This document shows, piece by piece, positions 1 through 12,070 of a stretch of 64,000 nucleotides of DNA. The DNA is from Lindgomyces ingoldianus (lineage: Eukaryota > Ascomycota > Dothideomycetes > Pleosporales > Lindgomycetaceae), in assembly GCF_010093535.1 (NCBI RefSeq), contig NW_022985209.1:415499-479498 (forward strand). Direction: 5' to 3'. The notes below the pieces were generated by a model. That model had not been told where the DNA came from. It saw nothing but the letters and a program-made list of their open reading frames with translations, and did not search any database. The position numbers and the translations under genes are program-made. Positions within the stretch are counted from its first letter, which is position 1; each line of letters begins with the position of its first letter.

Positions 1-250
1 GTATAGGGAGGGTTCTAGAGGGGGAACGCTTCTAGAAAAAAAAAAGCTATTTTATATACTACTATTATATACCTCTTACTCTTACTACTCTAAGCTCTGC
101 CTATGTATAGAGAGGGTTCTAGAGAGGGAACACCTCTAGAAAAAAAACTACTTTATATACTACTATTACTACTACTATTACTATTATTATATTATAGTTT
201 AAATAGCTAATATCTAGTAGAATACCTAATCTAGTAGTTTTTTTAATATA
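1..250. repeat. Tandem repeat of about 105 bp plus ATT/ACT-rich tract
   Basis: A unit beginning GTATAGGGAGGGTTCTAGAG at position 1 recurs at about 106 as GTATAGAGAGGGTTCTAGAG. It keeps the same order of A-run, TTTTATATACTACTATTA and pyrimidine-rich tail, so about 1.7 copies are present. A TACTACTATT microsatellite-like stretch follows to about 200. The array may extend left of the window. No coding signal is seen. Confidence 0.7.
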
Positions 251-464
251 TTAGGTATTTAGTAGATTAATTTGCATAACAGTACTAATAAATTAATAGT
301 TAAGTATGAATACTATTTTCTTTTTTAGTAATAACTTACTTAATTTTTATATACTTCTACTTTTACTTTTAATTTCTTTTTTACTTAGTTTTCTAAGTTT
401 ATCTAATTGTATAAATATACTACTTTAAAACTACCTTTTTACTTTTATTTTTTATTAAGTATTA
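251..464. other. AT-rich RIPped spacer
   Basis: Very AT-rich sequence with no long open frame, terminal repeat or domain trace. It ends at the TA target of the first pogo-family insertion. Confidence 0.6.
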
Positions 465-1579
465 ACGTACTAAACGGGTTAGCCGGCCACTTTTGCCAAG
501 CCCCTACTAAAACTACCCTATTCTCTTGCAAAACAGCCTACTTTAGCCCTATATAAAGTAATACAACACAAGATATTATTTAAAGTCTACTTCTGCTACT
601 TACTTATACATACATAAGTTATGCCTAGTCTAATTACACTGCCTACATTGCCTTTAACTTAGCTTACCTTCTTTAGCGCGCACCTGCGTCTTTAGCTTCT
701 TCCTATTACTACGCGCTCTAAACTCCTTTAAAGCAGTTAAACAAGCTCTATCCTTAACTATTAAAGTCTTTTCTGCTTAAATCTGCTTTTTTTTATGTAA
801 TCTATGTTATGTAGCAGCTTTATTTACTGCTTAAAGCTTTATAATCTTATAGCCTACTTTATTATGTTAATGCTTTAGATAACTATTATCTACTTTTTAT
901 TACTTTACTATATTACTTTTAGCTGTCTTTATCTCTCTAAAACTATAATAACTGCTCTAGTTAATATCTAGCCTATTATAAAGCTTAACTTATTAAAGTT
1001 ATACTTGTCTTTATCTTAGATACTATACTTAGCTTTTATGTTAGCTACTAGGTAAAACTAGCCCTAGATAACCTCTAGGTCCTTATAAAGCGCTTTTTTA
1101 TAATTATACTTATAATTAAACTTTATTATAAACTTAGAGCAGTACTTAACCTACATACTAGGCTAGTTTAAGCTAACCTGGCCTAGATTGCGCTCTGTAG
1201 GCAAGGAATTAGCTATATTAGCTACAGCTGCAAGCCTAGGGGGAAATCTGCGTGTAATAAGCTTAAATATGTACTTAACAACTACTTTCTTTTTAAGCTT
1301 AGTTAGATTCCTTAATTTAGGCTAGCATTCTGCTTGTAAAGGCTGTCTAGCGCGTTAATTGCTTAGTGTTGTGTGAGAGACATTATAGATAGCTGCAGCG
1401 CGTTATAAGAAAAGTTTTAAGTCTTATTTAAAAGCCTAAAAAGCAAGCTATATCTAACATTCTTTAGAAGATTTAATCTAGTGTTGTTGTTAAGGCATTA
1501 TGTAGATAGGTAGAGTTTAGTAGGGGCTTGGCAAAAGTGGCCGGCCAACCTGTGTGGCCGGCCAACCTGTTAGGTACGT
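465..1579 (-). mobile_element. Internally deleted Fot1/pogo element, family A copy 1
   Basis: Starts ACGTAC after a TA and ends GTACGT before a TA, the Tc1/mariner target duplication. The terminal inverted repeat contains GGTTGGCCGGCCAC, doubled at the right end and single at the left, then TTTTGCCAAGCCCC. The 1.1-kb interior matches the two ends of the 1.86-kb family A copies and lacks the middle, so this is a non-autonomous deletion derivative. By alignment with full-length copies the transposase sense is the minus strand. It is RIPped with no usable frame. Confidence 0.85.
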
Positions 1580-1646
1580 TACTAAAGTTATTAGCTTTTA
1601 AATATTATTTAATTCTATTTAAATTAGCTATCTAAATATTATTGTA

Positions 1647-2778
1647 ACGTACCTAACAGGTTGGCCGGCCACACAGGTTGGCCGGCCACTTTTGCCAAGC
1701 CCCCACTAAACTCTACCTATCTACATAATGCCTTAACAACAACACTAGATTAAATCTTCTAAAGAACGTTAGATACAGCTTGCTCTTTTAGCTTTTAAAT
1801 AAGACTTAAAACTCTCCTTATAACACACTGTAGCTATTTATAATGTCTTTTACATAACACTAAGCAATTAACGCGCTAGACAGCCTTTATAAGCAGAATA
1901 CTAGCCTAAATTAAGGAATCTAACTAAGCTTAAAAAGAAGGTAGTTGTTAAGTATATACTTAAGCTTATTATGCGCAGATTTCCTCTTAGGCTTACAGCT
2001 ATAGCTAATATAGCTAATTTCTTGCCTATAGAGTGTAATCTAGGCCAGGTTAGCTTAAACTAGACTAGTATGTAGGTTAAGCACTGCTCTAAGTTTATAA
2101 TAAAGTTTAATTATAAGTATAATTATAAAAGAGCGCTTTATAAGGATCTAAAGGTTATCTAGGGCTAGTTTTACCTAGTAGCTAACATAAAAGCTAAGTA
2201 TAGTATCTAGAATAAAGACAGGTATAACTTTAACAAGTTAGGCTTTATAATAGGCTAAATATTAACTAGAGTAGTTGTTATAGCTTTAGAGAGATAAGGA
2301 CAGCTAAAGGTAATATAGTAAGGTAATAAAAAGTAGACAACAGTTATTTAGGGCATTAACATAATAAAGTAGGCTATAAGATTATAGAGCTTTAAGCAGC
2401 AAATAAAGCTACTACGCAACATAAATTACATAAAAGAAAGCAGATTTAGGCAAAAAGAACCTTAATAGTTAAGAATAGAGCTTGTCTAACTGCTCTAAAG
2501 GAGTTTAAAGCGCGTAGTAATAGGAAGAAGCTAAAGACGCAGGTGCGCGCTAAAAGAGGTAAGCTAAGTTAAAGGCAATGCAGGTAGTGCAATTAGACTA
2601 GGCATAACTTGCGTACATGTAAGCAAGTAGTAAAAGTAGACTCTAAATAATATCTTATGTTGTATTACTTTATACAGGGCTAAAGTGGGCTGTTTTGCGA
2701 GAGAATAGGGTGGTTTTAGTGGGGGCTTGGCAAAAGTGGCCGGCCAACCCGTGTGGCCGGCCAACCCGTTAGGTACGT
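1647..2778 (+). mobile_element. Internally deleted Fot1/pogo element, family A copy 2
   Basis: Same ends as copy 1 (ACGTACC...GGTACGT, TA on both sides) with two GGTTGGCCGGCCAC-type units in each terminal repeat, but in the opposite orientation. Together with copy 1 it forms a roughly 1.1-kb inverted pair around a spacer of about 65 bp. The interior is a deletion derivative of the full-length family. The 66-codon frame across its right end is a shadow of the terminal repeat and transposase 3' end. Confidence 0.85.
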
Positions 2779-2780
2779 TA

Positions 2781-2981
2781 TTGAATTAAATTAACAAAGA
2801 GAAAATATAGCAGTTAAAATACGCTTTAAAATAAGGTATTAGTTATCTAATTTAGACTAAAACTAATAGAGATAGTTATAGTTTTACTACTAATATATGC
2901 CTTTTACTATTGTAGGCTTCGATTTTCTAAGACATTTATAAATTAGCGTAGTATGTTATTTTATAACAGAATTAGAAGAAC
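2781..2981. other. AT-rich spacer
   Basis: RIPped AT-rich sequence; nothing recognisable. Confidence 0.5.
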
Positions 2982-3067
2982 ATACTGTTCGAGCTTATTG
3001 CTCGTACTATGTAGCAGCTTTTGTCAAGCGTTCCTCCTGTCTTGACAGTAGGTGCGCGTATCTGACA
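2982..3067 (-). repeat. Copia LTR fragment, inverted
   Basis: Reverse complement of the first 85 or so bases of the copia LTR found at 3320, ending TCTGACA where the LTR starts TGTCAGA. It includes the conserved stretch around CTTGACAGTAGGTGCGC. The rest of the LTR is missing, so it is a truncated copy facing the complete element. Confidence 0.8.
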
Positions 3068-3319
3068 CCTCCTCTACCTCTAGCGCTGTTAGCGCGGTCG
3101 TCTTTAACGTCCTTATGCAGTCTAGCAGCCTAGGGCGCATCTGTGTTACCTTTCTTACTAGTTCTACTACTAATTAGTAGTTTATGTAGTGTTTTAGTAT
3201 AAATATATAAATTTTTTAGCTTTTCTACTTTTTTATAGTTATAACATGCTAATTATAAATAAACTAAAAAGTAGCATATAGCAGCTTTACTATTTTATAA
3301 TATTAATGTTGTTTTACCT
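3068..3319. other. Spacer with less-mutated patch
   Basis: About 3068-3170 is richer in GC (GCGCGGTCGTC, CGCATCTGTG) than its surroundings, then AT-rich sequence runs to the copia LTR. No frame or domain is recognised. Confidence 0.4.
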
Positions 3320-3640
3320 TGTCAGATATGCGCACCTACTGTCAAGACAGGAGGAACGTTTGACGAAAGCTGCTACATAGTACGAGCAATAAGCTCGAAC
3401 AGTATGTTGCTGCAAATTGCTGCATTTTGCAGCATTTTGCAGCATGTTGCAAGCTGGTCGCGCATAGGGCTAGTGCGCAAGGGACTCAGATTAGCAGAAC
3501 AAGAAGCTAAGCAACACAAGTAGAGCAAAAAAAGGATTAATAAATTAAGACAATTAATATAATTAAGTAATTATTCTATACATTATATCTAAACCTATTA
3601 TTTATCTTAGGAAGCCTAGAAACAGTGCTTTAATCTAACA
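3320..3640 (+). repeat. 5' LTR of the copia element (321 bp)
   Basis: TGTCAGATATGCGCACC to TAATCTAACA. Same length as the solo LTR at 21411-21731, but with many more C-to-T and G-to-A changes. It contains the LTR's variable TGCTGCAAA/TTGCAGCA short repeats at about 3408-3452. Confidence 0.9.
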
Positions 3641-3689
3641 ATTAAGAGTCTTAGTGCCTCTATTAATACAAAATGGCCACCCAGCCTCC

Positions 3690-6600
3690 TTAAGACGCGA
3701 CAGTCGTCCTTCGAGACCACACTGACTACAGAGCCTGGATAATGCAGCTGCAATTAAGATGTGTAGCGCACAGCATCTGGCCGCAAGTAGATCCTAAGTT
3801 AACTATCTAAATAATCTCTAAACTAAGAGCTCTAGAGATGCTGCTAATAGCTAAGTTTTCACCAGCCTCTAATGTTAAAACGCCTACGCACATAAACAAG
3901 CTATTAATAAGCAGTGTTAGAGCCTTTAAAGAAGCTATTAAATACTATAAGATTAAGGCTAACAAGTATAAAAGTAATAGATATAATTATAAAAAACAGT
4001 AATTAAGCTTTTAACAAATTATTGTCTTTATCTAGTTAACAGTTAGCCTGCATCTGCAGTGTACATGCTGTTCCCTAGATTATCTACTTAGATAGTGGAT
4101 TATAAACTTTAAAGCTATAGTAGGCGTTAATAACTAATTTAAACAAGAACATGTGTGTAACTAATATAATGCATCTCTAAAGCTGCTAAGAAACGCAAGC
4201 ATATAGGACCTATAGCTAGCAGAGTATGACTACGCTGCTACAGAAGTAGAGACACAAAATGTTCTAGAAACAACGCAGTTTAATGCTGTAGTAAAGGACT
4301 TTTTAACTACTATAAATAAAGTTGCCCTTTATTAGTCTACAACCTTTTAGAAAAGCAGATAGTTTACACTAAACATAAATTAAAAAGAAATAATAAAGCG
4401 CTTTTAAAAACATATAATATTAAATTATTTAATATATATAAGAAAGCATAAAGCTGCTTTTATAATAGATAACTTATTATACTTTACTAAAAGTAGAAAA
4501 ACTACCTAGGGCATAAATAAAAACGCCTATAGTGTAGAAGTTACAACATTAAGAAAATAGAGTAGACTTTAACATTAACATTATTAAAAAGATAACAGAA
4601 AGTTATCTTTAAGCTAAAAACTTACTAAAATAAGAAGCACTAAATGTTTTACATGTAGACACATTTATGCACTAAAGGACTGCTTTTATGTCTATCTAGA
4701 TAGAGCACTAGACTAGTAAATGCTAAATAAGAGAGTTAAAAAGCTTATAGCATTAAAGCATAAGCATAACTTAGAATTTTACAGCTTACTAAAAGGGCAG
4801 TGTAGACATAATTTAAAGATACTAATCTTAAAAAGTTTATATACACCTATGCTAGAGATATAAGAAGACTAACTTAAAGGCTAAGAAGTATTAAGAGTTA
4901 AGGCAGCTACATTGCTAGCTATAGTTAATTTAAACTAGAATAGATATCTGCTAAAAAAATTATTTATTTTTAACTTAGGCTTAATATGCTATATTATAAA
5001 TAATTTTAATTAAATTTATAACTATTATTTACTAACACTAAAAGACTTTATCTAGTCTAAAAACTCTTATGTATAGATTTAAAGCTACAGATTAATTACA
5101 CTAAGCCTAAAAAGTAAGCATAGAACACATAGTTAAGCATATAGTCTTGTACTACATAACACTGCACTGTGCCTAGACCTGCTGTGCAACCTAGTCTTGT
5201 TCTGCCTACTATAACAGAAAGGAATCTAGTAGGACACATAAGCAGAGCTAACTACTTTAAAGGCCTTAGATAGGATAATAATTAAAAATCTTATAAAGAT
5301 TTATAGCTAATAAGTGTTAGAGTACTATCTACTACAGAAGGGCTTATATTATACACACATAATTAACACAAGAACTAAACATAGTTTATAAAAGGCATTA
5401 GTAGAGCTATAGCATAAGCGTCTAGGACACCCTAGACTAGCTACACTTTAACACCTTATATAGTAAGCTAAGGGGGTGTAAATTAAAGAAATTATAATAG
5501 TCTAATATAACTTATGTAGTAGAGCTAAGATATAATAATAAATTAGCTGCACACTATAAATTAGTAATAGTAGGCCTAGTAAGAGACTATTAATTAATTT
5601 CTATGCATATAAAGCATAGAGCATTATAAAAAAGTAAAGTTAAATGCTAATTACTAATAAGTATTCTAGCCTCTAGTAAGACTTTTACTTTAAAGATAAT
5701 AGGCCTATTAAATTAATTATTAAAGCTTTTATAATCTTTATTCTCTTTTTAAAGAACTATTATAATATTACTATAAAAGTTATTAAAGCTAACAACAAGA
5801 TTATAACAGTAAAACTAAAGGTAGAACGCTAGCTAGCATTATATAAAATAACTATTAAGCCTTTAGCACTAGATACACAAGCCTAGAACAAAGGAGCTAA
5901 ACGCTTAGGGGGTGTAAATAAGAAGAAGTTATAGGCTATGCAACTAGATGCTAACCTACTATAAGATGTATAGCTATACATTACTAGAGCAGGTGTATAC
6001 CTATCTAATTAGACGCTAAACTATGCTAATAACTAGAAGACACTATATAAGATCTTCTTTACATAAGCAGCTTTAAATAATAGAGTTATTATGTTAATGT
6101 AAAAGCTAAGCTTTACACATCTAAAAGCTTATAGCTATAAAGCATTTATAATAACTAATAACACACATTAAAATAAATCTAAGCTACAGAGGCTAGACTT
6201 AAAGGCGTAGATTAGATATCTAGTTAAGTACTAATTATTAAACATCTACTGCGTATAGATACTACTACTAGTAAAAGTAATCTATACACATAATATTATT
6301 TTTAATAAACACTTAATCTTTAGCAGTAAGCTTAAAGACCTAATAGATAACCTTATGTATAACATAGTAAAGAAAATTACTACATATATTAGAATAATTA
6401 AGCTTCTAACACCTAGTTATTAGCTAAAGATAGAGTTATTTTATAAAAATAATACTGTAGATAATACATTAAATTTTAATAAAGTAGACCTACTAGGCTA
6501 CTATTAAAAAAGGAAGATTAGAGATAACTATCTATCTTCTCTAAATACTCTGCTACCTGTAGCATTACTTATGCAGTTAATAGCTAAAGCAGCACTAAAG

Positions 6601-8290
6601 CTAAGCTAAATAGGGTTGTTAAAGACTATACTATAGGCTGTAGCTTTTATAGCTAGCATAAAATCTAAAAGTGTAAGAAAGCATAGTAGTAAGACACTAA
6701 ATAAAGCAGCATTAATAAAAATACTATTTAAAAGAAAGACACTTTATAAAAGCTAGCTACTACCTCTGCTATTAACTTAAAAGTAACTAGAGGAGCACTC
6801 TCTACATAAGATGTTTAAGGCAGCAGAAAGAATGCACCTAGATAGTTATTAGACAATAAAATCCTAGACAGAGGTCTAGATAAAGCTAATTAAGGCAGCT
6901 AGACAGCAGATTCTAGATTATATGTAGGTGTACACTTATAAGCTTAACAAGCACTATAGATTATAAAGATATAAGGCGCAACTAGTAGTCTATAGTAATT
7001 AATAAAGAAACATTACTACATAAGATACCTACACTGCCACCCTAGCAGAACGCTTATTTTAAATGCTAATAGTGATATCTGCACGCTTTAACTTAGAGCT
7101 TAAATAATACAACATAACTAACACGTTTGTACATACAGCAATTAACTATAATATCTACATGCAGATGCTAAGAGGCTATTAAAAACTAGGGATAATACTA
7201 AAGCTTTAAAAAGCACTATACAGCCTATAAATTTCTTCTCTACTTTAGTAATACTATTTTATAATAACTCTTAAAGGCCTTAGGTTCTTAGCTGTTCTAT
7301 ATAAACTCTACTATATAACTAAAGCTAGAATATTTGTCTTCTTCTACATAGACAACCTTATTATTGCGTACAGAAAAGGCTCTAAAGCAGATGCACAGCG
7401 TGTAGTAGACTAGTTACAAGAGAAGTATACCCTAATAAAAGGCAAGGACCTATAATAGTTCCTAGGAGTTAAGATTATTAAAAATTAATAGTAATAAATA
7501 ATTTAGCTATTATAAGCATTATATATTAACAAGATAGCTAGGCTAGCTAATAAAAAGAACCTGCAGCACGCTACACCTATAAGTAGGATTAAACTTATGC
7601 CGCAATCTAGTTTTATAACCCTATTAGAAGTAAATTAATATTAGTAGAAGATTAGATCTCTACTCTTTGCAGCAGTTACTACAAGACTAGACATCGCCTT
7701 TGCCACATCACGCCTTGCACGGTTTCTCACGAATCCCGCATCTGACTATTAGGATGCAGCTAATTAAGTCATCCTGTACCTACATGTGACACAGACGTAC
7801 GCACTCTAATTAGAAGAAGAAGACTACCTTGTAGTAGCAAGCAATATGTTATTTACAGATAATACACTAAATAGGAAGAGCTCTTAAGGCTATGTTATTT
7901 AACTATTTAGCAGATAGATTGCATAGTAAGTAAATAAATAAAATATAGTTACAACATTAACAACAGAAGCAGAATTACTTGCACTGTCCTAAGTTGCTAA
8001 GAAAGCTATGTTTATAAGAATGCTTCTTAACAAACTGCAGGTTAAGCTGCCTAATTTAACTATTATAATCTAGTGTAACAACAAGCAGATAATCTAACTA
8101 GTAAACAAAAAGATATCTTAACTTTAAACTAAGCTCTAACATGTTAACATCTATAACTACTAGCTCTAACAGGAAGTCTCTTAACAAATAATTAAGGTTG
8201 TCTATGTCCCCTCTAGCAAGATGCTTGCAGACAGACTTACTAAAGCGCTTCTAGCCAGCAAATGGCCAAGCTTTCTTTAGCAAATTTGGC
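3690..8290 (+). pseudogene. Copia gag-pol polyprotein remnant
   Basis: Many in-frame stops, but domain traces survive. Gag N-terminus is at about 3735-3800 (AWIMQLQLRCVAHS). A CX2C knuckle start (CFTC) lies near 4640. The pre-integrase histidine region with RLGHPRLATL is at about 5411-5450. The reverse transcriptase active site FFYIDNLIIAY is at about 7339-7371, where the family has YVDD and the second Asp has become Asn by a RIP-type change. An LDIAFATSRLARFLTNPA trace lies near 7690-7740 and the C-terminal LTKALLASKWPSF near 8239-8277. It would have encoded the particle protein, protease, integrase and reverse transcriptase needed for copy-out transposition; it cannot do so now. Confidence 0.88.
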
Positions 8291-8425
8291 TAGTTAACGT
8301 CAGGGAGAGGATAGTCAGTCAGGAAGCGGATATGGAAGAGATTGAAGCAAGAATGGAAGCCCTAGAAGCATACTAAGGTTGCGCAATCAGGAACCAGCTT
8401 GAAGCATGTCCAAGCTGAGGGGGTG

Positions 8426-9168
8426 TGTCAGATNNNNNNNNNNNNNNNNNNNNNNNNNNNNNNNNNNNNNNNNNNNNNNNNNNNNNNNNNNNNNNNNNNN
8501 NNNNNNNNNNNNNNNNNNNNNNNNNNNNNNNNNNNNNNNNNNNNNNNNNNNNNNNNNNNNNNNNNNNNNNNNNNNNNNNNNNNNNNNNNNNNNNNNNNNN
8601 NNNNNNNNNNNNNNNNNNNNNNNNNNNNNNNNNNNNNNNNNNNNNNNNNNNNNNNNNNNNNNNNNNNNNNNNNNNNNNNNNNNNNNNNNNNNNNNNNNNN
8701 NNNNNNNNNNNNNNNNNNNNNNNNNNNNNNNNNNNNNNNNNNNNNNNNNNNNNNNNNNNNNNNNNNNNNNNNNNNNNNNNNNNNNNNNNNNNNNNNNNNN
8801 NNNNNNNNNNNNNNNNNNNNNNNNNNNNNNNNNNNNNNNNNNNNNNNNNNNNNNNNNNNNNNNNNNNNNNNNNNNNNNNNNNNNNNNNNNNNNNNNNNNN
8901 NNNNNNNNNNNNNNNNNNNNNNNNNNNNNNNNNNNNNNNNNNNNNNNNNNNNNNNNNNNNNNNNNNNNNNNNNNNNNNNNNNNTTGCAAGCTGGTCGCGC
9001 ATAGGGCAAGTGCGCGAGGGACTCGGATCGGCAAAACAAAAAGCTGAGCAACACGAGTAGAGCAGAAAAAGGATCGATAAATCAATACAATCAATCAATC
9101 ATCCTATACATTATATCCAAACCCATCATTCATCTCAGGAAGCCTAGAAACAGTGCTTCAATCTGACA
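8426..9168 (+). repeat. 3' LTR of the copia element, interrupted by assembly gap
   Basis: Begins TGTCAGAT at 8426, runs into Ns at 8434 and resumes at 8984 with TTGCAAGCTGGTCGCGC to the end ATCTGACA. The 193 known bases are nearly free of RIP. The family LTR is about 321 bp, so only about 128 bases should be missing, whereas the gap is 550. Confidence 0.88.
8434..8983. other. Assembly gap (550 N)
   Basis: A run of N only. All open frames crossing it are artefacts of reading N as an amino acid. Confidence 0.99.
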
Positions 9169-9623
9169 ACTTGTTATATTTCTACTAAAAGAAAGTAAAG
9201 ATCTTGAATTTTTTAAGTTTTAATTTAAAATTATTAACGTTATAGTTCTTTATTTTATGCCTACTTTTATAAAGGTTGCATATAAACTGCTGTTATTGCT
9301 GTTCTAGTATAGACAGGTGTTTCTAATATATAGTAAAACTACTATAAGTAACAATAAGTTACTAAGTTAGCTATAATTTTTACTAGTTTTTAAAAAACTC
9401 TACATAGCTAGTAAGAAAATAAAGTAGATTTTGATTAGTTTACCTATACTAGACTAGAATTAATTAAATAGCTACTATACATTTACAGTTTACATGTAAA
9501 ATTACTAATATAAAGTTATAGTGTAGCTAATACTAATCTATATATAGTAAGTAGACTACTTTAGCTTAAATATATATATATTTTAATACACTATAGTCTT
9601 TATATTCTATTATATTTTTAATA
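9169..9623. other. AT-rich RIPped sequence
   Basis: No open frame or repeat terminus recognised. Confidence 0.5.
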
Positions 9624-10640
9624 ACGTACTCTACAAGCAAGTTACTTATACACTAAAGTTGCTTACTTTTATTAAAACCTTACTAAATTACTTTTTTTAC
9701 ACTAATGCATTCCTAATAACACTACTTAGATATGCTAAAAGAATATTAGATATAGCCTATGCTTTAAGCTTTTAAACAAAACATAAAAGTAATATACTAG
9801 ATAACCTTTCTAAGCTAATTCTATAGCTAACCTAAAAAGGCTAGGTAATAATAAAAAGTAGGTAATTATTAAGCATATACTTAAACTATATGCATAAGAA
9901 TCTTCCTCTTAGCTAGTAGCTATAGTTAATATAGCTAATTTTTTACATGCTAAGCATAATTTAGTTAATGTTAGGATAAACTAGCCTAGTATGTTTATAA
10001 AGTGTTATCTAAAGCGTAATATAAAGTTTAAGTATAACTATAACTATAAAAAAGCTTTTTATAAAACTTTTAAAGTAATTTAAAGCTAGTTATAGTATTT
10101 AAAATAATAATATATACAACTTTAATAAAATAAGCTTTATAATAGGCTAGATATCTACTAACTATACTTATACTTAAAACTTTACTTTATGCTTTAAGTA
10201 ACACTTTATAAATATGCTAAGCTAGTTTATGTTAATACAGCTTAAATTATACTTAGTGTGTAAAGAATTAGCTATATTAGCTATAGCTACTAGCTAAAGA
10301 GAAAATTCTTCTATATATAGCTTAAGTATATGCTTAATAATTACTTACTTTTTATTATTACCTAGCCTTTATAATTTAGCTATAAAATTAGCCTCTAAAA
10401 GTTCTTTAGTGTGTTAGTTCTATATTATTGTTTTTAAAAAACTCTATATATAGCTATAGTATGTTTCTTTAAAAGTGTTATGTTTTATTTAAAAGCTTAA
10501 AGTATTAGCTGTATTTATTGTTTTTTTAGCACATCTAAGTAGTGTTTTTAGAAATGCATTAGTGTAGAAAGAGTAGTTTAGTAGAGTTTTAGTAAAAGTA
10601 ACTAACTTAGGTGTGTAAGCAACTTGCCTATAGAGTATGT
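9624..10640. mobile_element. Fold-back pogo derivative, family B copy 1
   Basis: ACGTACTCTACAAGC...GCCTATAGAGTATGT between TA dinucleotides. Both ends carry the same 5' half of a pogo transposase gene: the left arm reads TACACTAATGCATTCC and the right arm reads its reverse complement. The element is therefore a long inverted repeat with arms of several hundred bases and a short centre, not a simple internal deletion. Non-autonomous and heavily RIPped. Confidence 0.8.
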
Positions 10641-10642
10641 TA

Positions 10643-11209
10643 ACTACTTTCTTATACAGTTATATATAGTTTGTGCGCTTGATTTAAGCTACTTATTAAA
10701 AGTCTTTAAAATTACCTTTAAAGCTTTTAGATTATTATAGATGTTTTTTTATCTCTAATAATAAAGTAGTGTATTATATTAGTAGTAGTCTTAATAAGTA
10801 TATAAAAGTCTAATAGAGCTTTATGTTTAGCTTTGAATAGTCTTAGATTATTATAGCAGTCTTTATAAGCTATTACATAGCATTGCTAATTATTAAGGTT
10901 AAGGTTAGAAACTATAAAGTTAAAGCTAGACTAGCTACTGCCTGTATAAAATTTTATAACTGTAGGCCTCTACAGCATAGAGTTAATTTGTAGATTTTAT
11001 AGAAAAAATTTAAGTTAATATATTCTTAAATGCGTTTTATAGTTACGTTAGTTTTAATCTAACGAAACTAAAGCTTTTAATTACTTTTTTTAGTAATTTA
11101 TATAAAGATATTAATTGCTAAAGTTATCTTAGAGTGTGTTAATAAAGTAAAAAGTTACTTATATAAATTAAGTAGGTTTTCTATTATTAATCAGCGCTTA
11201 GTAAACTAT
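10643..11209. other. AT-rich RIPped sequence
   Basis: No coding or terminal-repeat signal recognised. Confidence 0.5.
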
Positions 11210-11349
11210 GCTTAGAATAGGCAAAAAGGTTGTTGTTTAGTTAATTAAGTTTAGCTAGTAAGTAAGCTGTAATTAATATGTTTAGAATAGACAGAAGGCT
11301 ATTGTCTAGTTAATTAGACTTAGCTAGTAAGCAAGCTGTGATTAGCATG
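11210..11349. repeat. 70-bp tandem duplication
   Basis: GCTTAGAATAGGCAAAAAGG at 11210 and GTTTAGAATAGACAGAAGGC at 11280 start two 70-bp units that share TAGTTAATTA and AGCTAGTAAG in register. The second unit is less mutated. It lies at the edge of island 1. Confidence 0.75.
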
Positions 11350-11429
11350 TGTTAATGTTTGCAGGGCCTCTGTTAACCAAGTGCAAAAGCTAACTGTACA
11401 GTAGTAACTATAGTACTAGTTAGAAGCGC

Positions 11430-12070
11430 AACTCTAGGCTTATAACTCTTGCATAAGCTAAGAAGGGATTATAAAGTAAGTAAGTTAACAAGGCATTCAG
11501 ATCTAAACAGTAAATTGTACTAGTGTATTGTAAGGTCTAAGGAGCTTAAGAGAGCTCTAGGCTGACTATATGCTGTACGGGAAAGGAGCTAGTCCTAATG
11601 AGTGAATAGTGCAGCACATGGATATGGTATCGCGTGAGACACGTGCGACACATACAGACTATGCATAGGTTGAATTTGCGAACTATTGACGGGCGCCTTA
11701 GCGGCATAGACGCGGATTTGATTTTGGCGATTAGGAAAGCGAGGAGCACAATCGAGCCGCTATTGGAAAGAGTTTGCTCAACCAGTCTCTGCTTATGCCG
11801 AGAAGAAGGGGTGGGAAGTGATGTTTGAGAATACTATTTTTGAAAGCGCGGCAGGCTTTTGCGCCAGTTTCTGCAACTGCGATTTTAAATAATACCAAGC
11901 CCTGTCACTTCGATGTCCTAGCACTGTTCCGCATCCCTACCGCATTCCATGTCCACGCTCTTGTCTGATTGCTCTCTTCACCCCTCCATACAGGAGGACC
12001 TGGAATACGGTAACCGGGGTCGCGAGAGAGTCCAGCGGACATGCTCTCAGATACGACCAGTTCTTTCCAG
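11430..12070. other. Left part of GC-normal island 1; possible gene fragment
   Basis: Base composition becomes normal here. A plus-strand frame at 11634-11828 (64 codons, containing RTIDGRLSGIDADLILAIRK) is followed in another frame by an open stretch through about 11745-11890 (AYAEKKGWEVMFENTIFES) ending in TAA. Together they look like the tail of a degraded or frameshifted gene, but I do not recognise the family. The rest is the 3' side of the AA9 gene. Confidence 0.3.

Larger units (their letters stand above)
3320..9168 (+). mobile_element. Ty1/copia LTR retrotransposon, RIP-degraded
   Basis: Bounded by LTRs that begin TGTCAGAT and end ATCT(A/G)ACA. Domain traces run gag, zinc knuckle, integrase, reverse transcriptase, RNase H; integrase before reverse transcriptase is the copia order. 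A polypurine tract (GCTGAGGGGGTG) abuts the 3' LTR. The 5-bp flanks do not match (TACCT left, ACTTG right), unlike nearly every other LTR insertion here, so the element may be a recombinant or the join across the N gap may be wrong. Mutation is heavy over most of the body but light from about 7680-7750 and 8190-8433. Confidence 0.9.

Noticed and set aside
2564..2764. 66-residue frame repeated almost identically at 14785-14985 and 36348-36548
   Set aside because: It lies across the family A terminal repeat, antisense to the transposase 3' end; conservation follows the repeat, not coding.
8373..9098. Seven long open frames on both strands
   Set aside because: They exist only because the 550-base N gap contains no stops; flanking codons are copia LTR.
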